From Proteles cristata cristata (Eukaryota; Chordata; Mammalia; Carnivora; Hyaenidae), in the NCBI GenBank assembly GCA_017311185.1, contig JAESUZ010000756.1, forward strand, positions 2,956,501-3,020,500: a stretch of DNA of 64,000 nucleotides. The letters run 5' to 3'. Under the pieces are notes generated by a model, which worked only from the letters and a program-made list of their open reading frames with translations, was not told the origin of the DNA and ran no database searches. Shown piece by piece: positions 45,034 to 54,420 of the stretch. Position numbers and translations under genes: made by a program. Numbering within the stretch: position 1 is the first letter of the stretch; each line of letters starts with the position of its first letter.

Positions 45034-47660
45034 GCATAGGAAAGAGAAGAGGTGCCGTGAAGAAGGAGGAGAATTAAGTGAGCGGAAGCTATTATTGAGG
45101 ACTGAAACTCAGGAGAAAGAAAATTGGCTGGGGCTTACAATTTGAGCAGGAAGTTCTTGGACTGCAAACTGGGAACAGATAGTAGGCATCAATATCCATG
45201 GGACCTTTGGATGCCTTGCACAGAATCCATAACTGATAGTCACCAGGTCTGTGGTTGCTTCTAGTAAGGCAGGGACTTGGGACTCTTAAACGAACCTAGG
45301 CTATCTTTGAAGATGTCTGTTAATAAATTATTTCCCAAAATTTATTTCCTTAAGACTTCCTCATAGTGGTATGTTTGTTCTATTGAGACCACACAGAATT
45401 TAAAAAAAAAAAAAATCTTTCTTATATTAGCCTTTCAGATAGTTAAGGAGAAGCTCCCATTTTTTATATAAATATCCCCAACTTCTGTAACATTTCTCAT
45501 TTATAAAGTGATATGTAGTTTTAGTTGAAACAGCATTTCTATTATACCCATTAGTCATCTTTATGTTATTCCATTCACTGGTGTATTGATTAAAGCACAC
45601 CCCTTACCCTCCTTAAAGGAAACATGACATTACAGATACAGTCTGATTAGTACAGTGTAGGGGCACCATCTCCTTACCTAAGAGTCCATTAGAATTTTTT
45701 GGCAGGCACATCAGCTTTTTTATTCATACTGTTTATTTGACATCAGATACGTTTTTTGTTGTTCTTTATTTGTTTCACATGTTCCTATTATGCCTTATCT
45801 CATCCATCATGAGTAAGTGAGATTGGATTTTTGTACTAAATTTAGGGACCTTAAGCTCATCATCTATTTAATGTTATCTTGTTAGAACTGACATGCCAAC
45901 ATCACTTATTTAAATTTCTTTGGATCTCAGTTCTATCTATTCAACACATATAACTTTCTAATGTGAAGCATCCACAGATTTGCTGTTTATCCAAGTCACT
46001 GATAAAATATTTAACAGGATAAGACCCTTTAATGCCCTGCAAAAACCTTTCTCCTACAGGAGCTGAGTTAGAGTGTACAAAAGTCCATATATACAGGCTA
46101 CAGCGATTTTTAAATTCACCAAAGAAAATTTTCTATTTCTGAAAGTGGCAAACAAATATGCTAATTTCCTGTTTTTCAGGATTTCTCTCATGATTCCTTG
46201 AAGATTTCCAATCATAGCTACAGTTGTGCAAATCTCCATGACATACATTTCTCATTGGCTTAGGATATTGTGGGCATAAACTCCTTTAAAATTGTTAGAT
46301 CTGCCATTTTCAGTCCAGATATCATGTTTTCTGACAGAAAGAGAAAAATCTAAGAATTAAGAGATGCGAAGTTCCATGTTAAATATAACAGCATTATCTC
46401 CTGTGATCTAAGTACCGGGCATGTCCCATTTTAATCCTTTCTGTATCCAAAAAGATGACATTGACCCCAGTTCACTTTGCAATCTAACCTGCCTATCATT
46501 TAGGGATGCTGACTCTTTATCGTCATCATTAGCTATTTTCTTTTATTTCCCTCATTCTTCAGAGTGCAAAAACCCACTGGGGTGTGGGGGAAATACCACC
46601 TGCCTTTCTTTTGTCTTTGAAAGAATTCCCTGAATTTCATCTTGTGCCTCCCATTTGTGTCTATTTTTAGGTGTTTTGATATTTTCCTTCTAAAAATCTA
46701 GAATATTCCTTTGATTCAGGCCAGTGCTTTGTTCTCTGAACATTAGAAACACCAAGACGAAACAGTCACTCTCTCCCAATTTTTATCAGTTTCATGTGAT
46801 GAGTAAAGTTTTCTTGTTGGTTAATGCTGCATAGTATCCATGTCATTTGCTGCTTCCTGTATTCTAAAGCAAATTACCAGAAATGTCCTTTGGTTTTTTG
46901 ATGTGTCCTTTGATTTTGCAGGTATGAGATGCTCTGGAAATGTCCACCCATTTTAAGTTTCTAATATTGCCAGCATACCATGCTTCTGTGCTTGTCTAGT
47001 TATGACAACGTCTGGCTGGCCGGGCAATTCATAACATATTCCCACCACAATATTCAATTCCATTTTCCTTCTTACTTTTGTATTCTCACGTCCATGAGGT
47101 TTCCATCCTCAGGTTCTTGAATTATCCACACAAGTGTATCTTCTTGGCATACGTGAGTCCTATGACCTGGTGTTTTCTGAATTCTTATTTTTCTTTTGTT
47201 AAGCTATTTTGGTCTTGCAGCCCATCACCACCAGGCTTTCGGGGGTGTTTGTGAAGTTTCCACATTATTGCCAGATGCTACACACTCCATTTTCTATTAC
47301 TTACCCAAACTCTCTGCATCCATGTCTAGGCCTCTGAGGCTTTGACCACTGTTTTCAAACCCTTTTATTCAAGTGAGTCACTGGCTCCCCAGTATGGCCA
47401 CTCATTTCTTGTAACCCTACGTATTAACTGTTCTATTGGAAATAACTGTTAGGATTGGCAGTTACAAAACTATGGTGAGAGAGCAAGACCTCTTCAGCCC
47501 TATTTGGACTGTTTCTGACCAAAAGATCTCCTGTCACACTTAACTGATTTAGAAATAAAAGTAGCACCCAGGTTGTTGGGATGGGACCATCAACATTGAG
47601 AGGTTTATGAGGAGGTGGGTCAGTATATGAGGGAGTAATTTGTGAATGATTATTTCCAAA
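45034..47660. other. Non-coding, possibly one large ancient element
   Basis: No gene was recognised. From about 45500 to 47350 there is a long T-rich plus strand with prose-like conserved bits (TTTATCCAAGTCACTGATAAA, TTAACAGGATAAGACCC). These remind me of very old LINE-like (CR1/L3) or deeply conserved elements in reverse. I cannot name it. Confidence 0.3.
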
Positions 47661-48929
47661 CATGTCTTTAAACATTGAGCTCTGGGTGGCTCAGTGGAAA
47701 TAGCACTCACATCAGTTTTATGGCACTGCCTACCTTAGAGGAGAACATTCCTCAGCTTTCCATTAACATGACTTGAGCCTGCGCAGCCAGGCGTTATAGG
47801 AGCCCAGCCCAGCACGGGAAATGCCTTGTCCAAAATGGCGCACTCTTTCAAGCCTCTGAGGAACACAGCTGATCTGCCCTTGCAACAACCGCTGCTGTCT
47901 TCATCCGCATCGCAGACTGACTAATTATTCACAGTGTGTGAGGCACAGAGAGATATTCCTATCTGGAAGCTTGTGATATAACGCTGTCACTAGCAAAAGT
48001 GTGTTCTCAGGGCCCACTTTTCTAGATAGAAATACCTCATGGAAGCATGGGAGTGTGCTGCAGTTATTAAAGGGACACCTGGTGATTTATCTTTCAAAGG
48101 CCCCTGGTAACTTTTGAAACCCTGATATTTTTGCAAATTAGCAGCCATGGCCTTTTCTGAGCTAGTGCCCAGCATAAAGCTTTCAATACTGTTACAATGT
48201 GATGCATTTGCCACTTGGATCAATACCACAGATTCCATTAAGCTGTGCTTGGCATCCTGCTTTCTACCTATCATTGGTGACCTCCTTTCCCTGCTTCCAT
48301 TTTCAACCCTCTGCGACACGGTACAAGGAACCTATTAAGTGTCCCAAATTAAGGAGGATTTATGCAAGTCTCTCGCTCTTTTCCCTGCTATGAGCTTGGG
48401 TATCACAGTGAGTGACACTACCGGTCCACAGAAATGAGCCTGCATATAAAGTATGGTTCTCTTTAATAAGAACACCTGCTAATGATAGTCACTTGATGAT
48501 AATGCACAGGGACGGACCTCAAATTATTGCCTCCCAGTGTCCATCCCTGGTGACAAACTTATACAATAAGTCTCACTTTATCATTTACTCTGGAAATATG
48601 GATTAGTTTCTCTCTCTCTCTCTCTCTCTCTCTCATTGTTCTCATATGAGGGAGGGGCAGTGAGCCACAGTAACTTTTAATCTTCTATTTAAGAACATGA
48701 GGCATCTCCCCAGGAAATTTCACTTGTACACATTTGCAAACACTTGCATGGAATTAGAGGTTATTTAAAGCCCCATAATGTCCATTTATGGGATCCCTAA
48801 GCATTCAATGGGTTCCTCCCTAGATTCTAGGGGAGCCAACATGGGATCTTTAGTACCTATCAATGTGGACAAATCACATCCCTCCAGAAAAGAAAAATAG
48901 AAAAAATTACATCTTTACCAACTCTTTAA
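47661..48929. other. Non-coding; possible conserved element around 47,780-48,100
   Basis: 47780-47900 has clustered CpGs (GCCTGCGCAGCCAGGCG, AGCACGGGAAATG, AATGGCGCACTC) without recent repeats. A (TC)n microsatellite lies at 48609-48634. A 109-codon open minus stretch (47990-48319) has no motif. Confidence 0.3.
48609..48634. repeat. (TC)n microsatellite
   Basis: 13 TC units. Confidence 0.95.
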
Positions 48930-48934
48930 AAAAT

Positions 48935-49181
48935 TAAATTTATTATATTTATTGAAGTAAAATTTATACACAGTAAAATTCACCATTTCTAGATGCACAT
49001 TTTAAGCAGAACCATCATCATAAATAATGTTTCCAAACGCTGAAAAGTTCCCTTGTGCCCTGTTGTAGTAAATCCCCGCACCTCACTTCCGGTCCCAGAA
49101 AATGACTGATCTGAGTTTTGTCTCTAAAGTTTATCTTTTATAGAATGCTATATAAGTTGACCCATACAGTACAGGCATACC
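48935..49181 (-). mobile_element. Ancient L1 3' UTR, left half
   Basis: Reads ATTGAAGTAAAATTTATACA, GTAAAATTCACCATTTCTAG, CAGAACCATCATCATAAATA and TAAGTTGACCCATACAGTA, the reverse of an old mammalian L1 (L1M-type) 3' end. The sequence continues at 53803 after the Tigger1 insertion. Confidence 0.75.
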
Positions 49182-49209
49182 TTGGAGATATTAAGAGTTT
49201 AGTTCCTGT

Positions 49210-49528
49210 TTGTGAGGACCTCATAATCCAGTGTGCTGTGTCCAAAGAGGAAGATGTTTAGGGGGCGTTTGGAAAGCACTGTGGGAAGCTCAAGTTAGAA
49301 GTGAAGGGAAAGTTTCCAGAGATCAGAAGACCCCTCTGATTCGAAGAGTCTGAAGGACGTTTAAGAGGCCAGCAAAGGAAACTTGGAGGGTGTGATAAGA
49401 CCACAGGAATGGGGTGATCAAGCATATGAAACCTGAAGAAATGTGGGCGAGGTGTGTAAAAACGTCACCACCACTGGAGATAAAGTGCAAGGTGGGGACT
49501 GTCAGGAAATGATGATAAAGACACAATG
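49210..49528. other. Unexplained ~310-bp segment inside Tigger1
   Basis: Tigger1 text stops after GTTTAGTTCC (about 49207) and resumes at GACTACATCACAATAAA (49531). The segment between has no poly-A tail, no SINE or L1 text and no obvious terminal repeats. The 6-mer GAGGAC occurs near both edges (49214-49219 and 49528-49533). I cannot name it. Confidence 0.5.
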
Positions 49529-49560
49529 AGGACTACATCACAATAAAATTAGTATCACAT

Positions 49561-49766
49561 AGGGTGCCTGGATGGCTCAGTCAGTTAAGCGTCTGACTTC
49601 AGCTCAGGTCATGATCTCATGGTTTGTGGTTTCGAGGTCCGTATCAAGCTCTGTGCTAACAGCTCAGAGCCTGGAGCTTGCTTCCGATTCTGTGTCTCCC
49701 TCTCTCTCTGCTCATCCCAAACTCATGCTCTGTTTCTCTCTGTCTCAAAAAATAAATAAACATCTT
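49561..49766 (+). mobile_element. Felid SINE at the left of a SINE/L1 complex
   Basis: Head GGGTGCCTGGATGGCTCAGT and tail AAAAAATAAATAAACATC. The duplication GTATCACA (49552-49559 and 50164-50171) brackets this SINE together with the L1 3' end to its right. Confidence 0.92.
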
Positions 49767-49777
49767 CTTGATCCATT

Positions 49778-49830
49778 CTTGATACGGGCCTCGAAACCAC
49801 AAACCATGAGATCATGACCTGAGCTGAAGT
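49778..49830 (-). repeat. 53-bp inverted copy of the adjacent SINE interior
   Basis: The reverse complement of 49778-49830 matches 49596-49648 at 52 of 53 positions. It includes private variants of that SINE (CTCATGGTTTGTGGTTTCGAG and GTATCAAG) rather than family-consensus bases. It is joined directly to the L1 3' end. Confidence 0.93.
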
Positions 49831-50095
49831 AAGTCAGGCAGAGAAGGACAAATATCATATGTTTGCACGTATAGGAGGATTAGGAGGAACTTGATGGAGG
49901 AACAAGGGGGAGAAGAAGGGCGGAAATGGTGGGGGAAAGGGAGAGAGGCAAACCATGAGAGACTCTTGAATGCTGACAAAAACTGAGGACTGATGGATGT
50001 GGGGGGGAGGGGGATGGGCATGGAGGAGGGCACTTGTGGGGATGAGCACTGAGTGTTATGTGGAAACTAATTTGACAATAAACTATTTGTAAAAG

Positions 50096-50126
<31 letters not shown>

Positions 50127-50163
50127 ATAGTAAAAAAATTTTTAATAAAATAAAATAAAATGT
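49829..50163 (+). mobile_element. L1 3' end with (TAAA)n tail
   Basis: Reads TAAGTCAGGCAGAGAAGGAC, AAATATCATATGTTTGCACG and the purine-rich 3' UTR ending AATAAACTATTTGTAAAAG, followed by (TAAA)n at about 50094-50130. It is very similar to the direct segment of the L1 at 23.7-24.0 kb, so it is fairly young. Confidence 0.93.
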
Positions 50164-50226
50164 GTATCACAATAAAGTAAGCCAAATATTTTTTTTGGTT
50201 TCTCAGTACACATAAGAGTTATGTTT

Positions 50227-50440
50227 TGTTTTGTTTGAGAGAGAGAGAGAGAGAGTGGGTGAGGGATTATGGGAGCGGGAGAGAGAGAGAGAGAGAGAGA
50301 GAGAGAATCTTAAGCAGATTCCTCGCTCAGCACAGTGCATAACACAAGGCAAGATCCCATGACCCAGGGATCATGACCTGAGCCAAAAGCAAGAGTCGAA
50401 CTCTCAACCAACTTAACCACTCCCCTTTCACCATTTTAAA
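50227..50440 (-). mobile_element. Felid SINE, antisense, degenerate
   Basis: Target duplication AGTTATGTTT (50217-50226) / AATTATGTTT (50441-50450) in Tigger1. Two (GA)n runs; the head complement has decayed after AACCAACTTAACCACT. Confidence 0.82.
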
Positions 50441-50947
50441 AATTATGTTTATATGATACTGTATTAGGGGCACAATAGCATTATGTCTAAAAATGTACAC
50501 ACCTTAATTTAAAAATACTTTGTGTTAAAAAATGGTAGCCAACATCTGAGCTTTCAGTGAGTCATAATCTTTTGCTGGTGGAGGGTCTTGTGTTGATGTT
50601 GATGGCTGCTGGTTGATTAGGGTGGTTGTCGCTGAACGTTGGGGTGGTTGTGGAAATGTCTTGAAATAAGACACCTATGAAGTTTGCTACATTGTCCCTT
50701 CTCTAGGTGAAAGATTTCTCTATTGCACGCAGTGCTGTTGGATAGCATTTTACCCACAGTAGAACTTCTTCCAAAGTGGGAGTCCATCCTCTCAAACCCT
50801 TCTACTGCTTTTTGCTTTACAAATGGAGTTCATGTAATATTCTAAATCCTGTGTTATCATTTCGACAACTTTCATAACATCTTCACCAGGAGTAGTTTCC
50901 ATTTCAAGAAACCACTTTCTTTGCTTATCCATAAGAAGCAACTCCTG

Positions 50948-51170
50948 GGGCGGCTGGGGAGCTCAGTCGGTTAAGTGTCCAAACCCGGCTCAGGTCATGA
51001 TCTCACGGCTTGTGCGTTCGAGCCCTGCATTGGGCTCTGTGCTGACAGCTAGCTCAGAGGCTTGGAGCCTGTTACAGATTCTGTGTCTTCCTCTCTCTCT
51101 CTGACCTTCCCCTGCTCATGCTGTGTCTCTCTCTCAGAAATAAATAAAACATTAAAAAATTTAAAACCAA
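50948..51170 (+). mobile_element. Felid SINE in Tigger1
   Basis: A perfect 15-bp duplication, AAGAAGCAACTCCTG, lies at 50933-50947 and 51171-51185. The head is mutated (GGGCGGCTGGGGAGCTCAG). Confidence 0.95.
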
Positions 51171-51505
51171 AAGAAGCAACTCCTGATCCCCTCAAGTTTT
51201 ATCATGAGTTTGTAAATTTAGTCTGATCTTCAGGCTCCACCTCTAGTTCTCTTGCTACTTCCACCACATCTGCAGGTATTTACTCCTATCCAGTCTTAAA
51301 CCCCTCAGAGTCACCCATAAGGATTGAAATAAACTTTTTCCACACTCCTGTTAACGTCAGTGTTTGATCTCCTCCCATGAATCACAAATGTTCCTAATCG
51401 CATCTAGAATGGTGAATCCTTTACATAAGGTTTCCAATTTACTTTGCCCAGATCCATCAGTGGAATCACTATCTATGGCAATGAAAGCTTTACAAAATGC
51501 ATTTC

Positions 51506-51720
51506 TTTTTTTAAATTTTTTTAATGTTTACTTATTCTTGAGAGAGAGACAGAGCATGAGCAGGGAAGGGGCAGAGTGAGAAAGGGACACAGAATCTGAT
51601 GCAGGTTCCAGGCTCTGAGCTGTAAGCCCAGAGCCTGACACGGGGCTTGAACTCATAAGCTGTGAGATCATGACCTGAGCCAAAGTTGGGCGCTCAACCA
51701 ACTGAGCCACCCAGGGGCCC
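51506..51720 (-). mobile_element. Felid SINE, antisense, in Tigger1
   Basis: Duplication TACAAAATGCATTTC (51491-51505) / TACAAAATGTATTTC (51721-51735). Confidence 0.95.
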
Positions 51721-52036
51721 TACAAAATGTATTTCCTAAATAATAGGACTGGAAGCTGAAATTACTCTTTGGTCCATAAGCTACAGAACAGATGTTGCAC
51801 TGGGAAGCATGGAACAACATTACAGCTTAGTGTATCTCTCCATCAGAGATGTTGGGTGACCAGGCACATGGTCCACAGACAGTAATATTTTAAAAAGAAT
51901 CTTTTTTTCTTTTCTGAGCAGTCTCAACAGTGGGTTTAAAACACTCAGTAAACCATGTTGTAAACAGGTGTGCTGTCATCCAGGCATTGTTGCTCCATTT
52001 ATACAGCACAGGAAGAGTAGATTTGGCATAATTCTT

Positions 52037-52255
52037 TTTTTTTTTTTGTAAATATTTTTAGTGTTTATTTTTGAGAGAGGGTGTGAGCGGGGGGTGGGGA
52101 GGTGTGCAGGGAGAGATGGAGACAAAGAATCTGAAGGAGGCTCCAGGCTCCAAGCTGTCAACACAGAGCCCAATGAGGGGCTCGAACCCACAAACCGTGA
52201 GATCATGCCCTGACTGAAGCCAGACGCTTAACCGACTGAGCCACCCAGACGTCCC
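52037..52255 (-). mobile_element. Felid SINE, antisense, first of a tandem pair in Tigger1
   Basis: Ends with GAGCCACCCAGACGTCCC. It shares one outer duplication, ATTTGGCATAATTCTT (52021-52036) / ATTTAGCATAATTCTT (52453-52468), with the SINE that follows. Confidence 0.92.
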
Positions 52256-52452
52256 TTAATTTTTTTTAATGTTTATTTATTTTTGAGAGACAGAGAGAGA
52301 GCGCAAGCAGGGGAGAGGCAGAGAGAGAGGGAGACAGAGAATCCGAAGCAGGCTCCAGGCTCTGTGCTGACGCGGGCCTGAAACTTTCAAACTGAGATCA
52401 TGACCTGAGCTGAAGTGGGGCACTTAACCGACTGAGCCACCCAGGTGCCCCA
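52256..52452 (-). mobile_element. Felid SINE, antisense, second of the tandem pair
   Basis: The tail complement TTAATTTTTTTTAATG abuts the head of the previous SINE, and it ends GAGCCACCCAGGTGCCCC. A short internal deletion is seen (CTCTGTGCTGACGCGGGCC lacks the usual repeat of the block). Confidence 0.92.
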
Positions 52453-53202
52453 ATTTAGCATAATTCTTAAGAGCCCTAGGATTTTTGTGGTGGTAGATGA
52501 CCATTGGTTTCAGCTTAAAATCACAAACTGAATTTGCCTCTAAAAAATATAGCCTGTTCTTCGAGGCGTTGAAGCCAGGCATTGACTTCTCTCTAGCTAT
52601 GAAAGTCCTAGGTGGCATCTTATTCCAATAAAAAGCTGTTTAATCTACATTGGAAATCTGTTGTGTAGTGTAGACTCCTTAGCAGGGCCTTCTGGAGAAC
52701 TTGCTGCAGCTTCTACATTGGCCCTTGCTATTTCACTTTACACTTTTAAGTTATGCGGACAGCTTCTTTCCTTAAACCTCATGACCAACCTCTGCTAGCC
52801 TCACATTTCTTCTGCAGCTTCCTCACCTCTTTTAACCTTTCATAGAATTGAAGAAAGTCCAGGCCTTACTCTGGATTAGGCTTTGCTAGTTAAAACCAGA
52901 CCACTAAAATTCTCTCCATATCAGAGATAAGGCTTTCTTATCATTTGTGTGTTTACTGAAGTAACACTTTTAATTTCCTTCAAGAACTTCTCCTTTGCAT
53001 TCACAACTTGGATAACTAGCACAAGAGGCCAAGCTTTTGGTCTATGTTGGCTTTCAATACAGCTTCCTCACTGAGTTTAAATATTTCTAGCTTTGGATTG
53101 AAAGTGAGACATGTGTGACTCTTCCTTTCACTTATAGACTTGGAGGACAGTGTAGGGTTTTTGAATGGCCTACTCTCTTTTATTCCCTACTTTTCTTTCT
53201 AG

Positions 53203-53396
53203 TATTTTTTAAGTTTATTTATTTATTTTGAGAGGGGGATGGGCAGAGAAAGAGGGAGAGAGAAAGAATCCCAAGCAGGCTCTGCAATGACAGCACAGAG
53301 ACCGACACAAGTCTCAATCTCACAAACTGGGAGACCATGGCCTGCACTGAAATCAAGAGCCAGGCGCTTAACCAATTAAGCCACCCAGACATCCCT
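53203..53396 (-). mobile_element. Felid SINE, antisense, older, in Tigger1
   Basis: Duplication-like TGAATGGCCTAC (about 53162) / TTAATTGGCCTAC (about 53397). Head complement AGCCACCCAGACATCCC. Confidence 0.88.
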
Positions 53397-53802
53397 TAAT
53401 TGGCCTACCTTCAATAGTGTGTGTCAGGGAATAGGGAGGCCTGAGGAGAGGAGAGATATGGGAAATGGCTGCTCTGTGGAGAAGTCAGAACGCACATTTG
53501 TCGACTGAGTTAGTTGTTGTATGTGGGCATGATTTGTTGCAGTCCAGAACAGGGACAATAGTAACATCAAAGATCCCTAATCAGAGATCACCATAACCAA
53601 TGTAATAATAGTGAAGAAGTTTGAAATATTATGAGTGTTACCAAAATGGGACACAGAGACATAAAGTGAGCAAACGCTGTTGGAAAAAAAATGGCGCCAA
53701 TAGATTTGTCCCATACAGGGTTGCCCCAAACCTTCAATTTGTGAAGAATGCAGTATCTGTGAAGTGCCATACAGTGAGTCACAGGAAAATGTGGTATGCC
53801 TG

Positions 53803-54075
53803 TCTCTAGCCCTTTGTGTTTGACTTAAGTCACTTAGCATGATGCTCGTTTTCCAATGGAAAATCTAAAAGTGAGAACTGTTGAATGAACTCAGCCTAGA
53901 TAGATATAGGGGAGCGACAATTTGAGGTCCATCCTTGAGGTTTATCATCAAGTTACGATAAGTCGCCGATTTCTTACTAAAGAGACTGCTATCCTGTACA
54001 TGTTCTTGCACAAGTCAGAAGTTCATTCTTTTTACTGCTGAGAAGTACTCCACTGTATAGATATATCACAGCTTG
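53803..54075 (-). mobile_element. Ancient L1 3' UTR, right half
   Basis: It continues the L1 broken at 49181: CCCTTTGTGTTTGACTTAAG, TCACTTAGCATGATGCTCG, AAGTTCATTCTTTTTACTGC and GAAGTACTCCACTGTATAGA. Confidence 0.75.
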
Positions 54076-54224
54076 TTAACTTTTTATTTCCTTAATAATA
54101 ATTTTATTTTTACATTTATTCTCTTGTTTCAGGTTAATATAAGGCCAATAGGAGTGTGGTGGCTCATCTTTGGCTTTCTTCAGAACATGGTCTTTCTATT
54201 CCCCCATGTGCGTGGAGTAGAATT
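54076..54224. other. Short unassigned stretch
   Basis: AT-rich; it may still be L1 in its left part. Confidence 0.4.
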
Positions 54225-54420
54225 GGCAACTAACATATATGGAGACCCTATTATGTGTGGGATGCTGTGCAAGGCATTTTCCTGTTTAGTTCTCTAAGCT
54301 TTCTGTGAAATAAGAATTAGCATTCCCATTTTGTTCATGCAGGACATCAAGAAAGGCTAATGGATAGTTAAGGTACAGAGATGAAGAACCCAAGTCCTCT
54401 TGGATTCAATAGCCTTCCTT
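54225..54420 (+). repeat. MIR SINE fossil
   Basis: Reads CCTATTATGTGTGGGATGCT, GTTTAGTTCTCTAAGCTTTC and ATTCCCATTTTGTTCATGCA. Confidence 0.75.

Larger units (their letters stand above)
50530..53190 (-). pseudogene. Tigger transposase relic
   Basis: Read on the minus strand outside the SINEs, this is the Tigger1 transposase coding region. The clearest piece is within 52618-52455: [20 protein letters not shown], then [20 protein letters not shown], the start of the DDE endonuclease domain. Text near 52950-53110 corresponds to the N-terminal CENP-B-type helix-turn-helix (EKLCKESELQVVILVLSAKPR-like reading, degenerate). The family cuts and pastes into TA sites and is related to host CENPB and JRK/TIGD proteins. 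The frame is broken by stops, small indels and five SINEs. Confidence 0.85.
49182..53802 (-). mobile_element. Tigger1-like (pogo/Tigger) DNA transposon, near full-length, heavily interrupted
   Basis: The terminal inverted repeat CAGGCATACC (49182-49191) faces GGTATGCCTG (53793-53802). TA precedes the left end; the matching right TA has mutated. Between the inserts the sequence follows Tigger1 continuously in reverse (GGTTTCTCAGTACACATAAG, GCTTTCAGTGAGTCATAATC, GGTGACCAGGCACATGGTCC, TGAAGCCAGGCATTGACTTC, ACAGAGACATAAAGTGAGC). Later insertions are a SINE/fold-back/L1 complex, seven more SINE bodies and about 310 bp of unexplained filler. It lies in, and is therefore younger than, the L1 fossil at 48935/53803. 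Confidence 0.93.

Noticed and set aside
47688..47730. CTGGGTGGCTCAGTGG, similar to a felid SINE head
   Set aside because: Only the first 16 or so bases match; no B box, CT-rich block or tail follows, so I do not call it a SINE.
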